A DNA stretch of 64,000 nucleotides. It comes from Acephala macrosclerotiorum. Taxonomy: Eukaryota > Ascomycota > Leotiomycetes > Helotiales > Mollisiaceae. This document shows positions 48,678-60,629 of the stretch, one piece after another (the first letter of the stretch is position 1; every line of letters begins with the position of its first letter). The position numbers and the translations under genes were made by a program. A model generated the notes under the pieces. It saw nothing but the letters and a program-made list of their open reading frames with translations, was not told the DNA's origin and did no database searches. The stretch is taken from NCBI GenBank assembly GCA_014904845.1, contig MU119296.1:1-64000 (forward strand), in the 5' to 3' direction.

Positions 48678-49064
48678 ATGCCACCACATCTCCACCCCCG
48701 AAGTCGACTCACCTCCTCCCTTTTCGCAACCACACTCTTCGCAAGCTTTTTCGTCGTCGCGCTCCCGCATGCGTTGCCATGTCCAGCTCCGAGGGTTGCG
48801 TATGCGGATGATGGGACGCCACAGAATGGGGGGAGGAGACGGAGGAGGAAATGCGTGGATGAGGAGAATGTGAAGGAGGGGGTTGTGGAGGAAAGTGGGG
48901 ATGAGGTTGAGGGGGATAGAGTGAGGAAGAGTAAGAGGGAGTGTCCGGTGCCGAAACCGCCGGGGATTATTGGGGAGATTTTAGGGTTCAAGAGCTCGAA
49001 TTCGAGTTCGACATCGAGGCCGGAGAGTTCGAGTAGTGAGGGGAAGGGTTCAAGACCGCCTTGA
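48678..49064 (+). CDS. small single-span membrane protein, probably conserved in fungi (128 aa)
   Basis: The start at 48678 gives MPPHLHPRSRLTSSLFATTL, a basic N terminus followed by one hydrophobic segment (SLFATTLFASFFVVALPHAL), which could be a mitochondrial or ER membrane anchor. Then come the motif LPCPAPRVAYADD, a basic stretch (GGRRRRRKC), an acidic/basic variable region, and KRECPVPKPPGIIGEILGFK before a Ser-rich tail. The three Cys-containing motifs and the G-IIGEILGF segment resemble short proteins I remember from other ascomycetes, but I cannot name the family or function. An in-frame ATG at 48594 would add 28 residues. It is divergent from PPG1. Confidence 0.65.
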   Translation: MPPHLHPRSRLTSSLFATTLFASFFVVALPHALPCPAPRVAYADDGTPQNGGRRRRRKCVDEENVKEGVVEESGDEVEGDRVRKSKRECPVPKPPGIIGEILGFKSSNSSSTSRPESSSSEGKGSRPP

Positions 49065-50353
49065 CACTGTGGATGTTGATTGTATATTGTGTATCATACC
49101 CAACTGCAGAAAGAAGAAGTTGAATCTAGACTCTGGACGCTTCTCTCGAACCACCTTCTCAGAAGTGACAACCCACTTCACCTGTACGCTCTCAGATTTG
49201 AATCTGATACCCCTTTCTTCGATCCCTCAAGAGTCTCATCTGGCACAGCTAGTTGGCCTTTCCATAGCCTCTGGATGTCCGGTCAGATATCCTACATATG
49301 AAGGCGAGAAGACCCCTCAATCTGCTGTTCACGGAACACGGGCATGAAGGGTAAATCCGTATTCACCCTCCTGTTAATCAACTCTCACTCGTTCGGATGC
49401 AACAAAACACATCAATCTGCTCCTCAACCGTGACGGACAATGACTTGCAGTTTCAGGAATGCATTTTTATCTCACGATTCAAACATTCAGACATTAAGCT
49501 TCATTCGACCTTCCCGTTCCCGAAGCCCCGCGGAGCACAAGCATCGCCGGCTTTTCCCAACAATTCAGTTGACATCGCACTTTCTGTAAGCATAACCGGG
49601 CGGGGCAGAGCGGGGTTTTGCAAAGAGAAGTCTTAGCGGGCGATTGATACGACTCACCGTTGAGGATGGAGTGGTCTGGCTGCCGATTTTGTAGCGGAAT
49701 GTTGAAGTTGGTATGGCTGTTGTTACCTCCAATTTTGTTACTATGGGGTGGAGTATAGGTATGGATTGAGTTGAGTATCTTGAGAGCTGTTGGTCTGGTC
49801 TGATGGGGTATTTTTGAAGTTTATTGTTATGGTGTGGGTGTTGTCAACTTGACAAGTGTGTCTTCGTGTCGGAAAAGTTGGGATGGAATCAGGAGGTTTC
49901 GTCTGAAGTTTGGTTTCATCTTAAATTTGATTACCGAATGAGTAGAGTGCATAAGATCGCAGGTGCTCTCATAAGTCACATTATAACTGCCCACAAGCGG
50001 ATGGGAGCCATTGAATATTCATTCATTCAAGTCAAATAACCACATGAACAATCCGGGTATCTTCAACAAGCAAGACCTGCTATGTTGTGCTATTCCATCA
50101 CTCGCATCCCATCCATTTCCTCTCAAAAGGACATCAATCGCTCTGCGCCCATGCCCCAATCGTACAGAAAACAGACAAGATATGAGAATCAAACATTAAC
50201 GATCCATCGTCATGAGAAGAGAAATTGTCGTAAAACTCCCCAATCCGTTCCCAATCCATCTATACTGGTCATGAACTAACATTCATTGTTTTTTTCCCCC
50301 CTACCCCATGTTGCTTGATTATTCATCCGTAACGAAAAGAGGAAGGGAGACGA
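49065..50353. other. convergent intergenic region, no gene seen
   Basis: About 1.3 kb between the small membrane protein and the channel gene. It is AT-rich near 49960-50300 and has no supportable coding frame. Confidence 0.45.
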
Positions 50354-53204
50354 TCAATAATAAATCTTCTCCTGCCAAACCGGCGGCCTAGCCGCCTCAC
50401 TATCCCAAACCAATTTATTCTTCCCATCCAATGTACACCCCTCATCCGTAATCGGAATAACCTTCGCACTATGCTGCACCTCCTGTCTACTAATCCCTGC
50501 CTCATCTCTTGGAATCCAAAGCAAAGGAGTTTCAGCGACCACTGCGGGAGGGAAATAAGCATTCTCAGCAACAGATTCTTCATACATTTGATCAACATCG
50601 ATAGAGTTATGAGGGACGAGTCGACGGAGAGTAGCGTAGTCGGAGTAGATGTGTGGAGCGAAGAATTTGGAGAGGAAGTTGGGTTTTTTGTGAGGTGCGG
50701 GGGCAGTGCTAATTTCGCTATTCTTTTCTTTGACTTCGCCCGAGTCGCCGGCTTCGAGTGCTGCGGCGCCGCGGAGGGATTCCTCTTCTGCTTCAAGTGA
50801 CTTTGGCAAGTTGTAAAGGAGAGGGTCAAGAGCGGCGTTGAGAGAGACGTGATAGAGGACTGTGAAGATGAGGAAAATGATCATGCAGACTAGGGGGCCT
50901 GGGGTGGTGGCAATGGCGAAAAGACCGATGAGGCAGATTTCGGCGATGTAGACGCCGGTGAGTAGTTGTTGGAGGGCGCGAGGGTATATGAGGCCCTTGG
51001 TGTCGATTTGGGAGTCGGTTACGAAGAGGATGTTGTAACGGTAGGCGAGGTAGAAGAAAGACATGCCGATGGTGGCAAAACCGAGGACGAGGGGTGCGAT
51101 GCAGGAGTAGGTGATACCTAAATAGGATTAGAAAAATCTTTGGATAGAAGAGAAGAGGTGTGACATACCGATAACTGCAATGTTGGTGAACACTGGTAGA
51201 GTGCTGCCCCATGAAATGGCACTAAGATTAGCCCACTTCGTGTACAGACCTCTGGGTGTACCAGCCAAGAACTTGTACATCAAGGTGAAGATGACGAATC
51301 CAGCAACTTGAGATAAGACACCCGAAGCGACGGTCAATCCCTGAACGATGAAGTAGGAGATATAGAAGTTCGAGACGGTAGGAAGACGATTCGCTAGGAG
51401 AGCGGTGATACCAGTAGGGTTGCTGGTAAGCTGCTGGAGGATGGATGAAGCAGATGAAGCGATAGTGGTAACCAGGAAGACTTGGACAACCTGGAAGACG
51501 AAATAGGCGTTCTGGGTGAAGAGCTCAATGCGCGCCAACGATGGCTCACCAGACTTCTTGGCAACCACTAAATCCTTGTTAGAGATGGTCATTAAACAGA
51601 AGTGAAGGACTTACGTCTCATGATGACAGGAACCAAAGACATCAAGATTGACAGCATGACCGAGGGAAGAAGGCCACTGATAACACCCATGATGACACTC
51701 GGGATCTTGGTCAACCAATGGAGCCAAGAATAGCCTTCGAGGTACTCGATGTTAGAGATCAGACCGACGAATGCAACAGGAATAGCCCAGAAGACGACCA
51801 AAGCAGTAATGAATCCCAAAGCAGCCATTCGTCGAATGACTCGTTGCCACCATGAGATCTTCAAGGAGGCCCAGACAACCTCTCCGGGATTGACACCGAT
51901 GTATCTTGGAGACACTATGACACAGTTAGTCGTCCGTATTTTGCATAGAGGAGGATAAGCTTACTATGGAGAGCTTGGTGATGAGACAAAGTCTGATAAG
52001 CAGCTTGAGCATCGGACTGGTGAGCAAATTCGATGAAGACACCTCCAACCTTCTCAGTTTCTCCAGCACGGTACGAAGCTTGTGCAGCCTCGGTCTCAGG
52101 GATAAGAGTCTCTAGTCTCTCGCGGCACCAGTTGATCGAGTCGACCTTTTGTCCATACAGACCGAATTTGCCAAGCTTATGTGTTGGTCGTTTCTTGGTT
52201 GGGATCCAACGGGCAGCAAGAGAACCAGATTCAGTATCAACTTGCTCTCCAGCTTCGGGAGAAACAACAGGTTCTTCTTCGGTGTGAGCGCCCTTCTTGA
52301 TCGCCTTCAATCTCTCGCCATTGGCCTCCTTCAAAAGCTTAACTTCGGCCTCCTCCAGCTTGTATGCAACCTTGTCACGTTCCTCGACTAGTTCATCGAC
52401 CTTAGTTGAGTCGCCGCTAATCCAGATGTTTCGGACTGAGTCGCCGAAGATCTTTCGAAGTCTAGCTTCATCGAGGTATAGCTTGGGGACCGAGGTGAAG
52501 AGCACAGTTCTCGAAGAAATGCGATTGGCGTAGGCGGGCGAGAGGAGGAATGCCTGACGGAGGTTGATGTAGAAGATGCTCTCGCGTGTGACCAGTGCAA
52601 GGACGAAGCCGAAGAATAACCACCCGCAGAAGCAGTGAGCGAAGTATTTGTATTTTCCACCCTTTGAGTCCTTGTTAACATTGCTCATCGAGAGCATGTT
52701 CAGTTGACCACCACCACCACCCCCAGTAATGTTGACTGGGAAGAGGCTACGAAACGAGGCTGTTAGTATTTTGTAGGTGGGTACCCAAGGAGAGCGTAAA
52801 CTTACACAGGCCAAGTGATACAAGCTCCAACGAACATAATGACCACGGTCATGCGAAGGAAGCGGAGGAATAGGTATGCATCGAGAGATTGGTGCTGAAG
52901 GGCATAGGTATCTGGGATCTTCCAGAATGGGCCAATCCAATTGAACCATCCGTTGGGCAGAGCTACAGAGCGCTCTCTATGGCGCATTAGCAATTGCTAT
53001 ATCAAAATCGTGGATATAAGATACATACTCTTCGCGCAATGTGCCCAGGTAGGTCCTCGGAGCATACCACCGACGCTGCGACTTCCGTAGAATCAAGAAG
53101 ATCAAGACGTAGACGCCAGCAACCAGAGCTGTTGGTGCGAGGGTTGCTATCATCCCTGACAGGGAAGCGTTAGAGACATTTTGCGTTGGGCCTGAACTAC
53201 TCAT
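50354..53204 (-). CDS. CSC1/RSN1-family (DUF221, OSCA/TMEM63) cation channel (6 exons, 863 aa)
   Basis: Predicted multi-pass plasma- or ER-membrane protein of the osmosensitive calcium-permeable channel family. Exons: 53204-53029, 52976-52806, 52746-51965, 51914-51615, 51567-51169, 51117-50354 (2592 nt). The N-terminal RSN1-type TM segment is ALVAGVYVLIFLIL. The first cytosolic part contains NGWFNWIGPFWKIPDTYALQ. Then come REAS-like INLRQAFLLSPAYANRISSRTV, the long cytosolic loop (VPKLYLDEARLRKIFG; VGGVFIEFAHQSDAQAAYQ), and the seven-TM core from VNPGEVVWASLKISWWQR to the segment after TPRGLYTKWANLSAISWG. A soluble C-terminal tail follows (PHIYSDYATLRRLVPHNS, IPRDEAGISRQEV). A G-rich stretch (VNITGGGGGGQL) lies in the extracytosolic loop. 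Fungi carry several paralogues, so I do not give a symbol; RSN1/PHM7 seems nearer than CSC1. Confidence 0.92.
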
Positions 53205-55750
53205 GATTGAGAAGTCCTGTCTTCACAATTGAGTCGCGTCAATTGCAGAAGATTCTCGTCGATCGTTGACTAGAGTTGAAGTTGTTGATCGAGAGTCAAA
53301 CAGGTGATATTGATCCTGGGGAAGAAGCAAATATATTTCGGCACGTCGTGCACAGACGGTGTGACTACTGGTGGACCCCGAGGCCTTGAAGCAGGAAATC
53401 GGATCGCGACTGGGGTGCCTTGTCTAGTGACGTCGAATTGTGAAGGCTGGATTCGTTTGTATCCCTGTCCGGGAGATGAAATGGAACCTCAAATCAGGGT
53501 CGGGAAGGGATCTCAACTTCGGTATCGCTTCAACACCAGAAGTGAGAGAGAGTAAGAAGCGGAAGGAAGCCGATTCAGACGTGTCAAGTAGCGTGTGAGT
53601 GAGGTGTTGCGGTTGTCATGCTATTCGGTTTTGGCGCGCGAGGGCACGATCATATAAATGTAAATGCAATTGGGCTTCAAACAAAAAGTAGCGATCGTCA
53701 CGACGCAACCGCCACACCACAGCAGGGTGGAACAGGTGTCTCCTGCTGCCGCATCTGCTGGCGGCAACCAACAACCACAAGTCAAAACACTCTGGTCCAG
53801 GACATGGCATTCGGATCATCACGAAGCCATATCAGCTGAAATAAACATGGACGACGTTATCTTTCAACCCCATTCTCGATCTGCGACGACTGCACAGCAG
53901 AAAATCTGCGTCCAGGGCACAATTTCAATACTCCGTATGGAGATCACAGTGTGCAAGGAAGGCAGATACGCGACATCATTCCAGGGCTGCTGAGTGGTTG
54001 TACAGTGCTTCATCCCCACTCTCATCCCTTGTAGAGCTGAGCTGCCAGCCACGAGATGGCCTCAGTGATGAGGTTTCATGTGAAGCGTCGGAAGATTCCC
54101 GCGCAAATAAGAGAGGCGGGGCAGGCAGGGGAGCAAGAGACACTCTAGACTTCTGAAGCCTCCAATATTTCAATCTGAGCCCGCCAACCTCCTGCGCAAA
54201 ACTTTTCCTTGACAAGCGCAAGGTGGGCTTGAAGTTGCAGATAGATAAACCTTGGAGCTGCAAAGAGTTCAGACGGAAGGACCGACGACGTTAACGAGTA
54301 CTAACGAGTAAGTTCATGGCAAAGTCGCGTGCTAGTGTTCAGGCTAAGGTTATCCAGGACTCTTGCTCAATCAATCTTATCTCGGAAATTTCAGAATGGG
54401 TAATTTGATCTGTCTATAATTTCGAACTAGAGTAAAAGAAAGGAACCTATTTCTCAACGCCGAAACTGAATGCAATAAAGGTATCATATATACTAGTACG
54501 ATACCCCACGTACACCTGCTGCTCTCAGACAGGTGTTTTTTTATGACTGGCAGCGCACTTTTGAGAATCGAGGCAGTGCCAGGTCCAGACTTGAGCAGCC
54601 GAGAGCTCTCCAGCTCCTCAGGGGTCATCCCATCGGTGCCGAAGACCCCGAACGGCGGGGCAGATGCGACGGGTGCTCCCTCCCCCCACCATCAGTTCAG
54701 TTTCCGTTCTTTGTCATCCTCACGGTCTCCGTCTTTCACACTGGTCTGCCTTGCTATTCTTCAAAATATTCGACCATTAGAAATGTTTCCATGAATTGCT
54801 ACACCAAGAACCATCAATTCGCATGGGTATTCGCGACACGGATACCAGCAGATACCAGCAGATGCCAGGAGGCACAACTTCACAGGCTCGACACGTTCGA
54901 CGCCACTGACGAATCATAGTAATTGTCTGTTGCTTCTAGGACAATGCTCTTCTCCGTTTGCGATCACGATTGCCACTTTTCACCTATCCGAGTTCTTGCC
55001 TCATACATATCTCACCGATCGGGATCACGGATGCATTTGACGCAACTCTCCGGCATTGATGGAAAGCCTACATCTCGGACTCCACGACAACTTTTGCTTG
55101 CTTTACATTGTCATCTTTCTCAGAGCCAGGCTTCCACAGCACAATGTCTACTAGAAGATATACGGTCCGAGTAAGGTGGGGCTAGTTATACTTCCGCCGT
55201 CGAGTAAACGATGATCCCGGAGGTTCCTGCCGTCACCTATTTTCCCGGATGTGGTACCTGGATAGTAGAGCTTTCAGGTTGACATTTCAGGTCGAATCAG
55301 CACTCGTCTGGTTGAAGTCTACCACCGCACTCCTTTCCCAAGAACTCGCCTCTCAAAGCGTACAAGTGTTTACTCAGCAGCCGTTATTCGCCAAAGTTGC
55401 GAGCCAACCAATATATTTTGAAGTAGCGAACCAAAGCTCTCTAATCGTTCGCTTGCTGCTACTACGGATACGCGTCGTGCAGCAAGGTTGCTGATTGGAG
55501 TCCTCATACGACACAGTTTGTTTCATACCCGTCGATGCATATCAATTTGAGCTTTTGGTGCTCGACTATCCTGGTAGCTAGCATGACATCCGCCGTTGAC
55601 GGCTGACGCGAGGTGATCACGGTGGGGTTATGTATATACCACCGCAACCTTCTTTCTCTTCCATAATTTCACATCAGATCCCTCACTGACATCTGGTGTA
55701 TCAACCTGTCATCTTCTGCCTTCCAAATTTCTCACGAGCATATTGTCATT
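53205..55750. other. 2.5 kb divergent intergenic region
   Basis: Upstream of the channel gene (-) and of a P450 (+). Open frames are short and unsupported. A short imperfect repeat (GATACCAGCA twice, then GATGCCAG) occurs near 54840-54868. No transposon signature was recognised. Confidence 0.45.
55634..55639 (+). promoter_or_regulatory. TATA-like element upstream of the P450 gene
   Basis: TATATA lies 112 nt before the ATG at 55751. It is a sequence match only. Confidence 0.3.
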
Positions 55751-57791
55751 ATGAAACTGTCAGACGCCACCACTCTGCTCGCATTGTCCGTTCTTGCGTG
55801 GCTACTTTACTCCCTCGCCGTAGCCATATACAACATCACCCTTCACCCTCTTGCGAAGTACCCAGGACCGAAGCTTTATGCTGCGTTTACTTTTCCACAT
55901 TACTGGCAGATCTATAAAGGCGACCAAGCTTCACACACCAAAGCTCTACATGAAAAATATGGCGAGGTCGTACGCTGGGCTCCAGAATTCCTTTCCTTCA
56001 ACAATCCACAGGCTTTCCGAGGTATATAGGACCACAGCTCCGTTAAAGAACCTTCATTGACAAGGGAAAGATATCTATGGAACACAAAAAGGAAAGAAGA
56101 TGCTCCAAAAGGACCCCGAATTCTACAAAGATAGCTTCGACCCCGAAGGGGCCAAGAGTTTGATAGGTGACATAATCCTTTTACAGGGAGCAGTAGGCTA
56201 ACGTTATCTTCAATTAGAAGCAGATGATACCACTCACCAGCGGCAACGACGTGCTATCAGTCATGCGTTCTCTGAACAAGCACTTCGAGATCAGGAGAGT
56301 ATTGTGATGGGGTTCTGCAACATGCTGATATCCAAGCTTCATGATCAGATCGAGGGGCCAAATAAGGGGAAGGTTGATCTCGTTCAATGGTTGAACTTCA
56401 CGACCTTTGACATTGTCGTGAGTATCGATTCTTAGAGAGAAAATCTGCCCTCTTCCTTGGAGATACGGCTCTGCTTGAACTCGTTTTCTCTGGACACACA
56501 TTCATCTCATCTCCCGACATGCACGAAACTAGTAGACTAACTGCAGGTTTTTGTTAAACAGGGAGACCTCGCATTTGCCGAATCATTCCAAGCTTTAGAG
56601 AAGTATATTACTCCGCCTTTCTTTCTCTTGTCGGACGTCAGAAATATGAGCCTGAAATTCCTCTAGTCAGAGAAATTAATCATTATTGAGGTACCTTCGT
56701 AATGAATTTACTGGACACTGACAGCCTCTTCGTAGAGGCGAATATCATTTCTGGATGTCGACAGTCTTCGCCAACATGAAAGTCGGGGTGGTCTTCCGAA
56801 TCGTAAAAGCCTATCCCTTTTTCAACAGGATTTTCATGTCACTCGTCAAAATGATCCCAGCTGCAGCCGAAACCATCAAAAAGCTTCAAAACGACACGAA
56901 AGACAAGACCTTACGCCGAATCAATGCTAAGACTGATCGAAAAGATTTTATCAGGTAACCAATGTCCCATTTGATGATTGGCAACGCTGAACATTACAGT
57001 CATTTCCTTCGCCATAATAATGATGAGAAGGGCGGCATCAGTACCGAAGAAATCATTTCGAATGCGGAACTTTTCATCGTTGCAGGAAGTGAGACGAGCG
57101 CTACTCTGTTGTCGGGGATGTTCTTCCACCTTCTCAGGAACCCAGATTACATGGAGAAACTTAAGAGGGAGGTCCGCTCTAGCTTTACAAACACGGAAGA
57201 CATGACGTTTGCGAGTCAGACGAAGTTACCATATCTGCAAGCCTGTATCGAAGAAACACTGCGCATTTATCCTCCAGTACCAGCAGAGCTTCCTCGTGTC
57301 ACGCCTCCAGAGGGAACTGTTATCAATGGAGAGATGATTCCGGGAAATGTACGTCTTGTTTTAGTTCACTTTGCAAGAAAATATTTACTGACAATGTGAA
57401 ACTGCAGACATCGGTTGGCGTCCCGCATTTGGGGATGTTCCACTCAGAGAAGAACTTCAAGAACGCCTCTGCATACAGGCCAGAGCGCTGGCTTGGAGAC
57501 CCTACATATGCAAGCGATGACTTGACCGCCGTTCAACCATTCTCGATTGGCACACGGAATTGTATCGGCAAGGTAAGCATCCCCTATTGCAAACGAAGCG
57601 ACACGTGAGATTGACCATATGCTGATGGATGTCAGAATCTCGCATATGCAGAAATTCGCTCGATAATGTGCCGGATATTGTGGAATTTTGAACTGGAGCT
57701 GTGTCCGGAGTCGAATAATTGGAATCAACAGAAAGTGTACTTTCTATGGGAGAAGCCACCACTGATGGTCAAGTTGACTGCGAGAGCATAA
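55751..57791 (+). CDS. cytochrome P450, CYP65/isotrichodermin hydroxylase-like (8 exons, 498 aa)
   Basis: ER-anchored heme monooxygenase. Exons: 55751-56021, 56071-56166, 56218-56417, 56562-56602, 56736-56954, 57000-57348, 57408-57572, 57636-57791 (1497 nt). It starts with an anchor (TTLLALSVLAWLLYSLAVAI) and a proline-rich HPLAKYPGPKLYA hinge. The C-helix region is RQRRAISHAFSEQAL. The I-helix is IVAGSETSATLL, ExxR is EETLR, PERW is present as RPERWLG, and the heme loop is FSIGTRNCIGK with the Cys ligand. The pattern FDIVGDLAF spanning an intron is typical of the CYP65/benzoate-hydroxylase-like fungal clades often found in secondary metabolism. No polyketide synthase, NRPS or terpene synthase lies nearby, so its pathway is unknown. 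Intron 1 ends in AAAG. Confidence 0.88.
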
Positions 57792-58242
57792 CGCTGCCAC
57801 GTCGTAGAGGACCTCTGAGATTCTGATGGCTGAAGAACCTTGTAATTTCAGTATGTTTTGCTGCCAAAATGTGCGCTCGTGGCTTGAGAATTGACGGGTA
57901 CTCTTCAAAGGTCCTCCGGATAATCTAGATATACCTTGACCCATCCTGGCGTTGTGGGAGGAAAATAGGGCTCGAATTGAAGAGCTCGCTTGAGCAAGGG
58001 GTAAAGCTAGTCGAGCTGGTGGAGGAATGTACCACAATAAGATCACATTCCTCAGGTTTCAGTCCCAGCATTCCATTTATTCTTTCCTAGCAACCTATAA
58101 TTCAAGGAATGTAGGTTTCCCCCAAACGCGTTTCGCATCTTTTGACTCCTATTCTGCTCAGTTGGGCTGGCACTTTCGTTTTCCTACAACACCCCAAAGC
58201 TGTTCACTTGAGTCGCATCTATACATCTCTCAACTACTCATC
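57792..58242. other. intergenic region upstream of the coiled-coil orphan
   Basis: A short gap. The reading frame of the next gene stays open back to 58027, but the preferred start is at 58243. No other feature is seen. Confidence 0.45.
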
Positions 58243-60309
58243 ATGGCAGCAACAGGAAGTGGGCAGACTGCTTCTCCAGGGCCACCACTCAATTCCCCTC
58301 CACCAGGCAAACAACTCACACATGTCCCTGCCACAGACTATGCGCCTCTGTACCGCTCAATTTACACCATCCAGACATCGATCGATTGCCCAGAACTCCT
58401 CAAACGTCTCGCACATGTGAACTGCGGCTACCTCTCAACTCGAGGCGTAGCACCCACTCTCCTCACCCTCAAACAACACGCCCAAGCCCTCACAATCCTC
58501 ATTAAGAACGTCACAGTTTCCACTCTCCCAGCGCTAATCGACAACGTCAACACTGGTCTCTACGGCGCAAATAAATTCAACGATGGCGAAACCTACGACT
58601 GGCTCAACGATCTCCAAACCCTCTACAAAGGACCTAACAATCTAAACTACGTGCGTCACCATGACATGCCCTTAACAGCACTCATGAACATCACCGAAAC
58701 AGGCAACGATCCAAACGGCGTTGGCGGACATCACGGCCAACCAGCACACATGCTATTCGATGATATCTGTCCCCTCCACTACGCGATGAAAACACCCATC
58801 GACGGGAAAAGCATGCCCTACGCCCAACACCAAACACTGATCGACCACGCGAACGAAATCTTGGAGATCCTAGATCACGAATATAGCGCTGAAGGGGGAC
58901 TTCTCTCTATCCTTCCTGATAAAAATTCAACCGATCCAGTGGAGAAAGAACAATGGGAAAAATCACAAACTACACTCCTGGGACAAATGATCCTGCATAT
59001 TCAGCGACTCGTGATGCGAGTCCATGATCTTGAACGCTGCTACTCCAACGCTCTCGATGCCCTCGCCAATGAAGCCGTCGTTCCCTCTCAAGCTCTGACG
59101 AAAATGGGACCCGACGGCCGAAAGGGCCGCGAGATTGTATACCCACAAGATCGATTCGTGCTGGCAAACTGCGGCGAAGATCTCTGGGATTTCTTGAACT
59201 ACGAGTTCGAGAAAAAAGAAGCTTCGGATGAGGCGGTTCGACTTATGTATAAGAAATCCGGGGTTATCGGACAAGATATGTGGCGTGTACGAGGACAGAA
59301 AGAATACGAGCGTGGAATCACCGCTTTGGATATCACGACTCGCTATATCCGGTTGAGGAAAGATCCATTGAAGACTGTGTTTGTGATTCCAGCGCATGAA
59401 CATCATCCTGGAGTCAAGGCCACCAGGGATATGGAGCAAGTGCCCACGGTAGTAAGTGTCGTGAAGCCGGTTTGGCCGGAACGAACTTCTGTGTGGGAGA
59501 TGAAGAATAGGGCGCAGTTGGAGGAGTTGAAGCAGTTGAGACAGGATTATCAGATTGCGGTGCATGAGAAGACCACAGCGCAGAATGCAGAGAAGATGAT
59601 GACTTTCTCGGAGAAACAACATCGATGCGCGGCGCAGAAATTGAGAGAGCAGTTAGACGATTGTAATAATTCGAAGAAGCCAGATGAGACGGAAGCTGTT
59701 AAGAAAGCGAATGCAGAGAGGGATGCTGCGTTACAGGAGAAAGCTGATCTCGAGGCTGAGAAGGCTCAGCTTGTGACACAGAAGAGGGAGTTTAACGATG
59801 AGAAGAAGGCACTTGCGGCTGGGCACGCGGCGCTTGAGCAACAGAAGCTGCATTTCATCACCACACAGAAAAGACTCAGGGATGAGAACGATCAGAAAGT
59901 CGCTGATAGGCTGCAAAATGCGGCGGATATTGCGAAACAAGATGCGATGGATGCTGCTGAGTTGCATCAGAAATTGAGAGTGGCGTGGCAGAAGCAGATT
60001 CAAGACACTGGCGCTGTGTTGTCGATCTTGCAGCTCAGAAAGGTTAATCTTGATGAAAGGATTGCCGGAGAGAAGGAGGCTGAGGAGGCAGGAAAAAAGG
60101 TGGGATCGGACGAGTTTAACAAGGCTGTGGATGAGTACATGGCGAAGAAGGAGGCCGAGAGGGCAGCGAAGAGAGCGGCACAGGAGGCAAAGGGCGAAAA
60201 GGAGAAGAAAAAGGATGCAGCCAAGAAAAGTGAGACAATGGAATACGATGACGAGCAGATGGGGTTTGGTGAGTCCGAGGAGAAGAGTGATGTGGACATG
60301 TATGATTAG
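58243..60309 (+). CDS. uncharacterised coiled-coil protein (688 aa, intronless)
   Basis: I do not recognise a family. The start at 58243 (CATCATGGCAGCA) is chosen because the residues before it look like leader; an in-frame ATG at 58027 would add 72 residues that could resemble a mitochondrial presequence. Residues 1-35 are P/G-rich. About 35-400 is a non-repetitive region with many His and Trp (HHDMPLTALMNITETGNDPN, GGHHGQPAHMLFDDICPLHY, EDLWDFLNYEFEKKEASDEA, TALDITTRYIRLRKDPLKTV). About 410-640 is a long K/E/A/Q coiled coil (EELKQLRQDYQIAVHEKTTA; EKADLEAEKAQLVTQKREF). The tail is acidic (SEEKSDVDMYD). No signal peptide, TM or enzyme motif is seen. The layout recalls the 1769-aa protein 12 kb upstream. 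Confidence 0.82.
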   Translation: MAATGSGQTASPGPPLNSPPPGKQLTHVPATDYAPLYRSIYTIQTSIDCPELLKRLAHVNCGYLSTRGVAPTLLTLKQHAQALTILIKNVTVSTLPALIDNVNTGLYGANKFNDGETYDWLNDLQTLYKGPNNLNYVRHHDMPLTALMNITETGNDPNGVGGHHGQPAHMLFDDICPLHYAMKTPIDGKSMPYAQHQTLIDHANEILEILDHEYSAEGGLLSILPDKNSTDPVEKEQWEKSQTTLLGQMILHIQRLVMRVHDLERCYSNALDALANEAVVPSQALTKMGPDGRKGREIVYPQDRFVLANCGEDLWDFLNYEFEKKEASDEAVRLMYKKSGVIGQDMWRVRGQKEYERGITALDITTRYIRLRKDPLKTVFVIPAHEHHPGVKATRDMEQVPTVVSVVKPVWPERTSVWEMKNRAQLEELKQLRQDYQIAVHEKTTAQNAEKMMTFSEKQHRCAAQKLREQLDDCNNSKKPDETEAVKKANAERDAALQEKADLEAEKAQLVTQKREFNDEKKALAAGHAALEQQKLHFITTQKRLRDENDQKVADRLQNAADIAKQDAMDAAELHQKLRVAWQKQIQDTGAVLSILQLRKVNLDERIAGEKEAEEAGKKVGSDEFNKAVDEYMAKKEAERAAKRAAQEAKGEKEKKKDAAKKSETMEYDDEQMGFGESEEKSDVDMYD

Positions 60310-60629
60310 TTAGGATTCTAGGTTACGGAGTTGGTAGGACGTTTCAGTTTGGGGACATATTTCGTGCTTTGGAGGACTTCTGGCTTTAGTAATTGAAATA
60401 TGATGACCCATTTCTTGTATAATCACCACGTAATAAACTTGTGATACTCGCATATGTTGCAGTTATAAGTCTTGGCCTATCAATAAGAATCGTGCAGACA
60501 GAATGCTTTCGTCTGAAAATCGCGATTGCACTGATAACCGTGCTAGAAACTCTATTTGCGTAAACCAAAGGGGAATGCCCACAAAGTAAACCGCCAACGC
60601 CACTGACCTCTGATATAACTCCGTGTACC
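60310..60629. other. convergent 3' region
   Basis: A short gap between the coiled-coil orphan (+) and the J-protein gene (-). No gene is seen. Confidence 0.5.

Noticed and set aside
58963..59622. 219-codon open frame on the minus strand
   Set aside because: Antisense shadow of the 688-aa coiled-coil gene, with L/H/R-rich composition typical of reversed K/E/Q-rich coding sequence.
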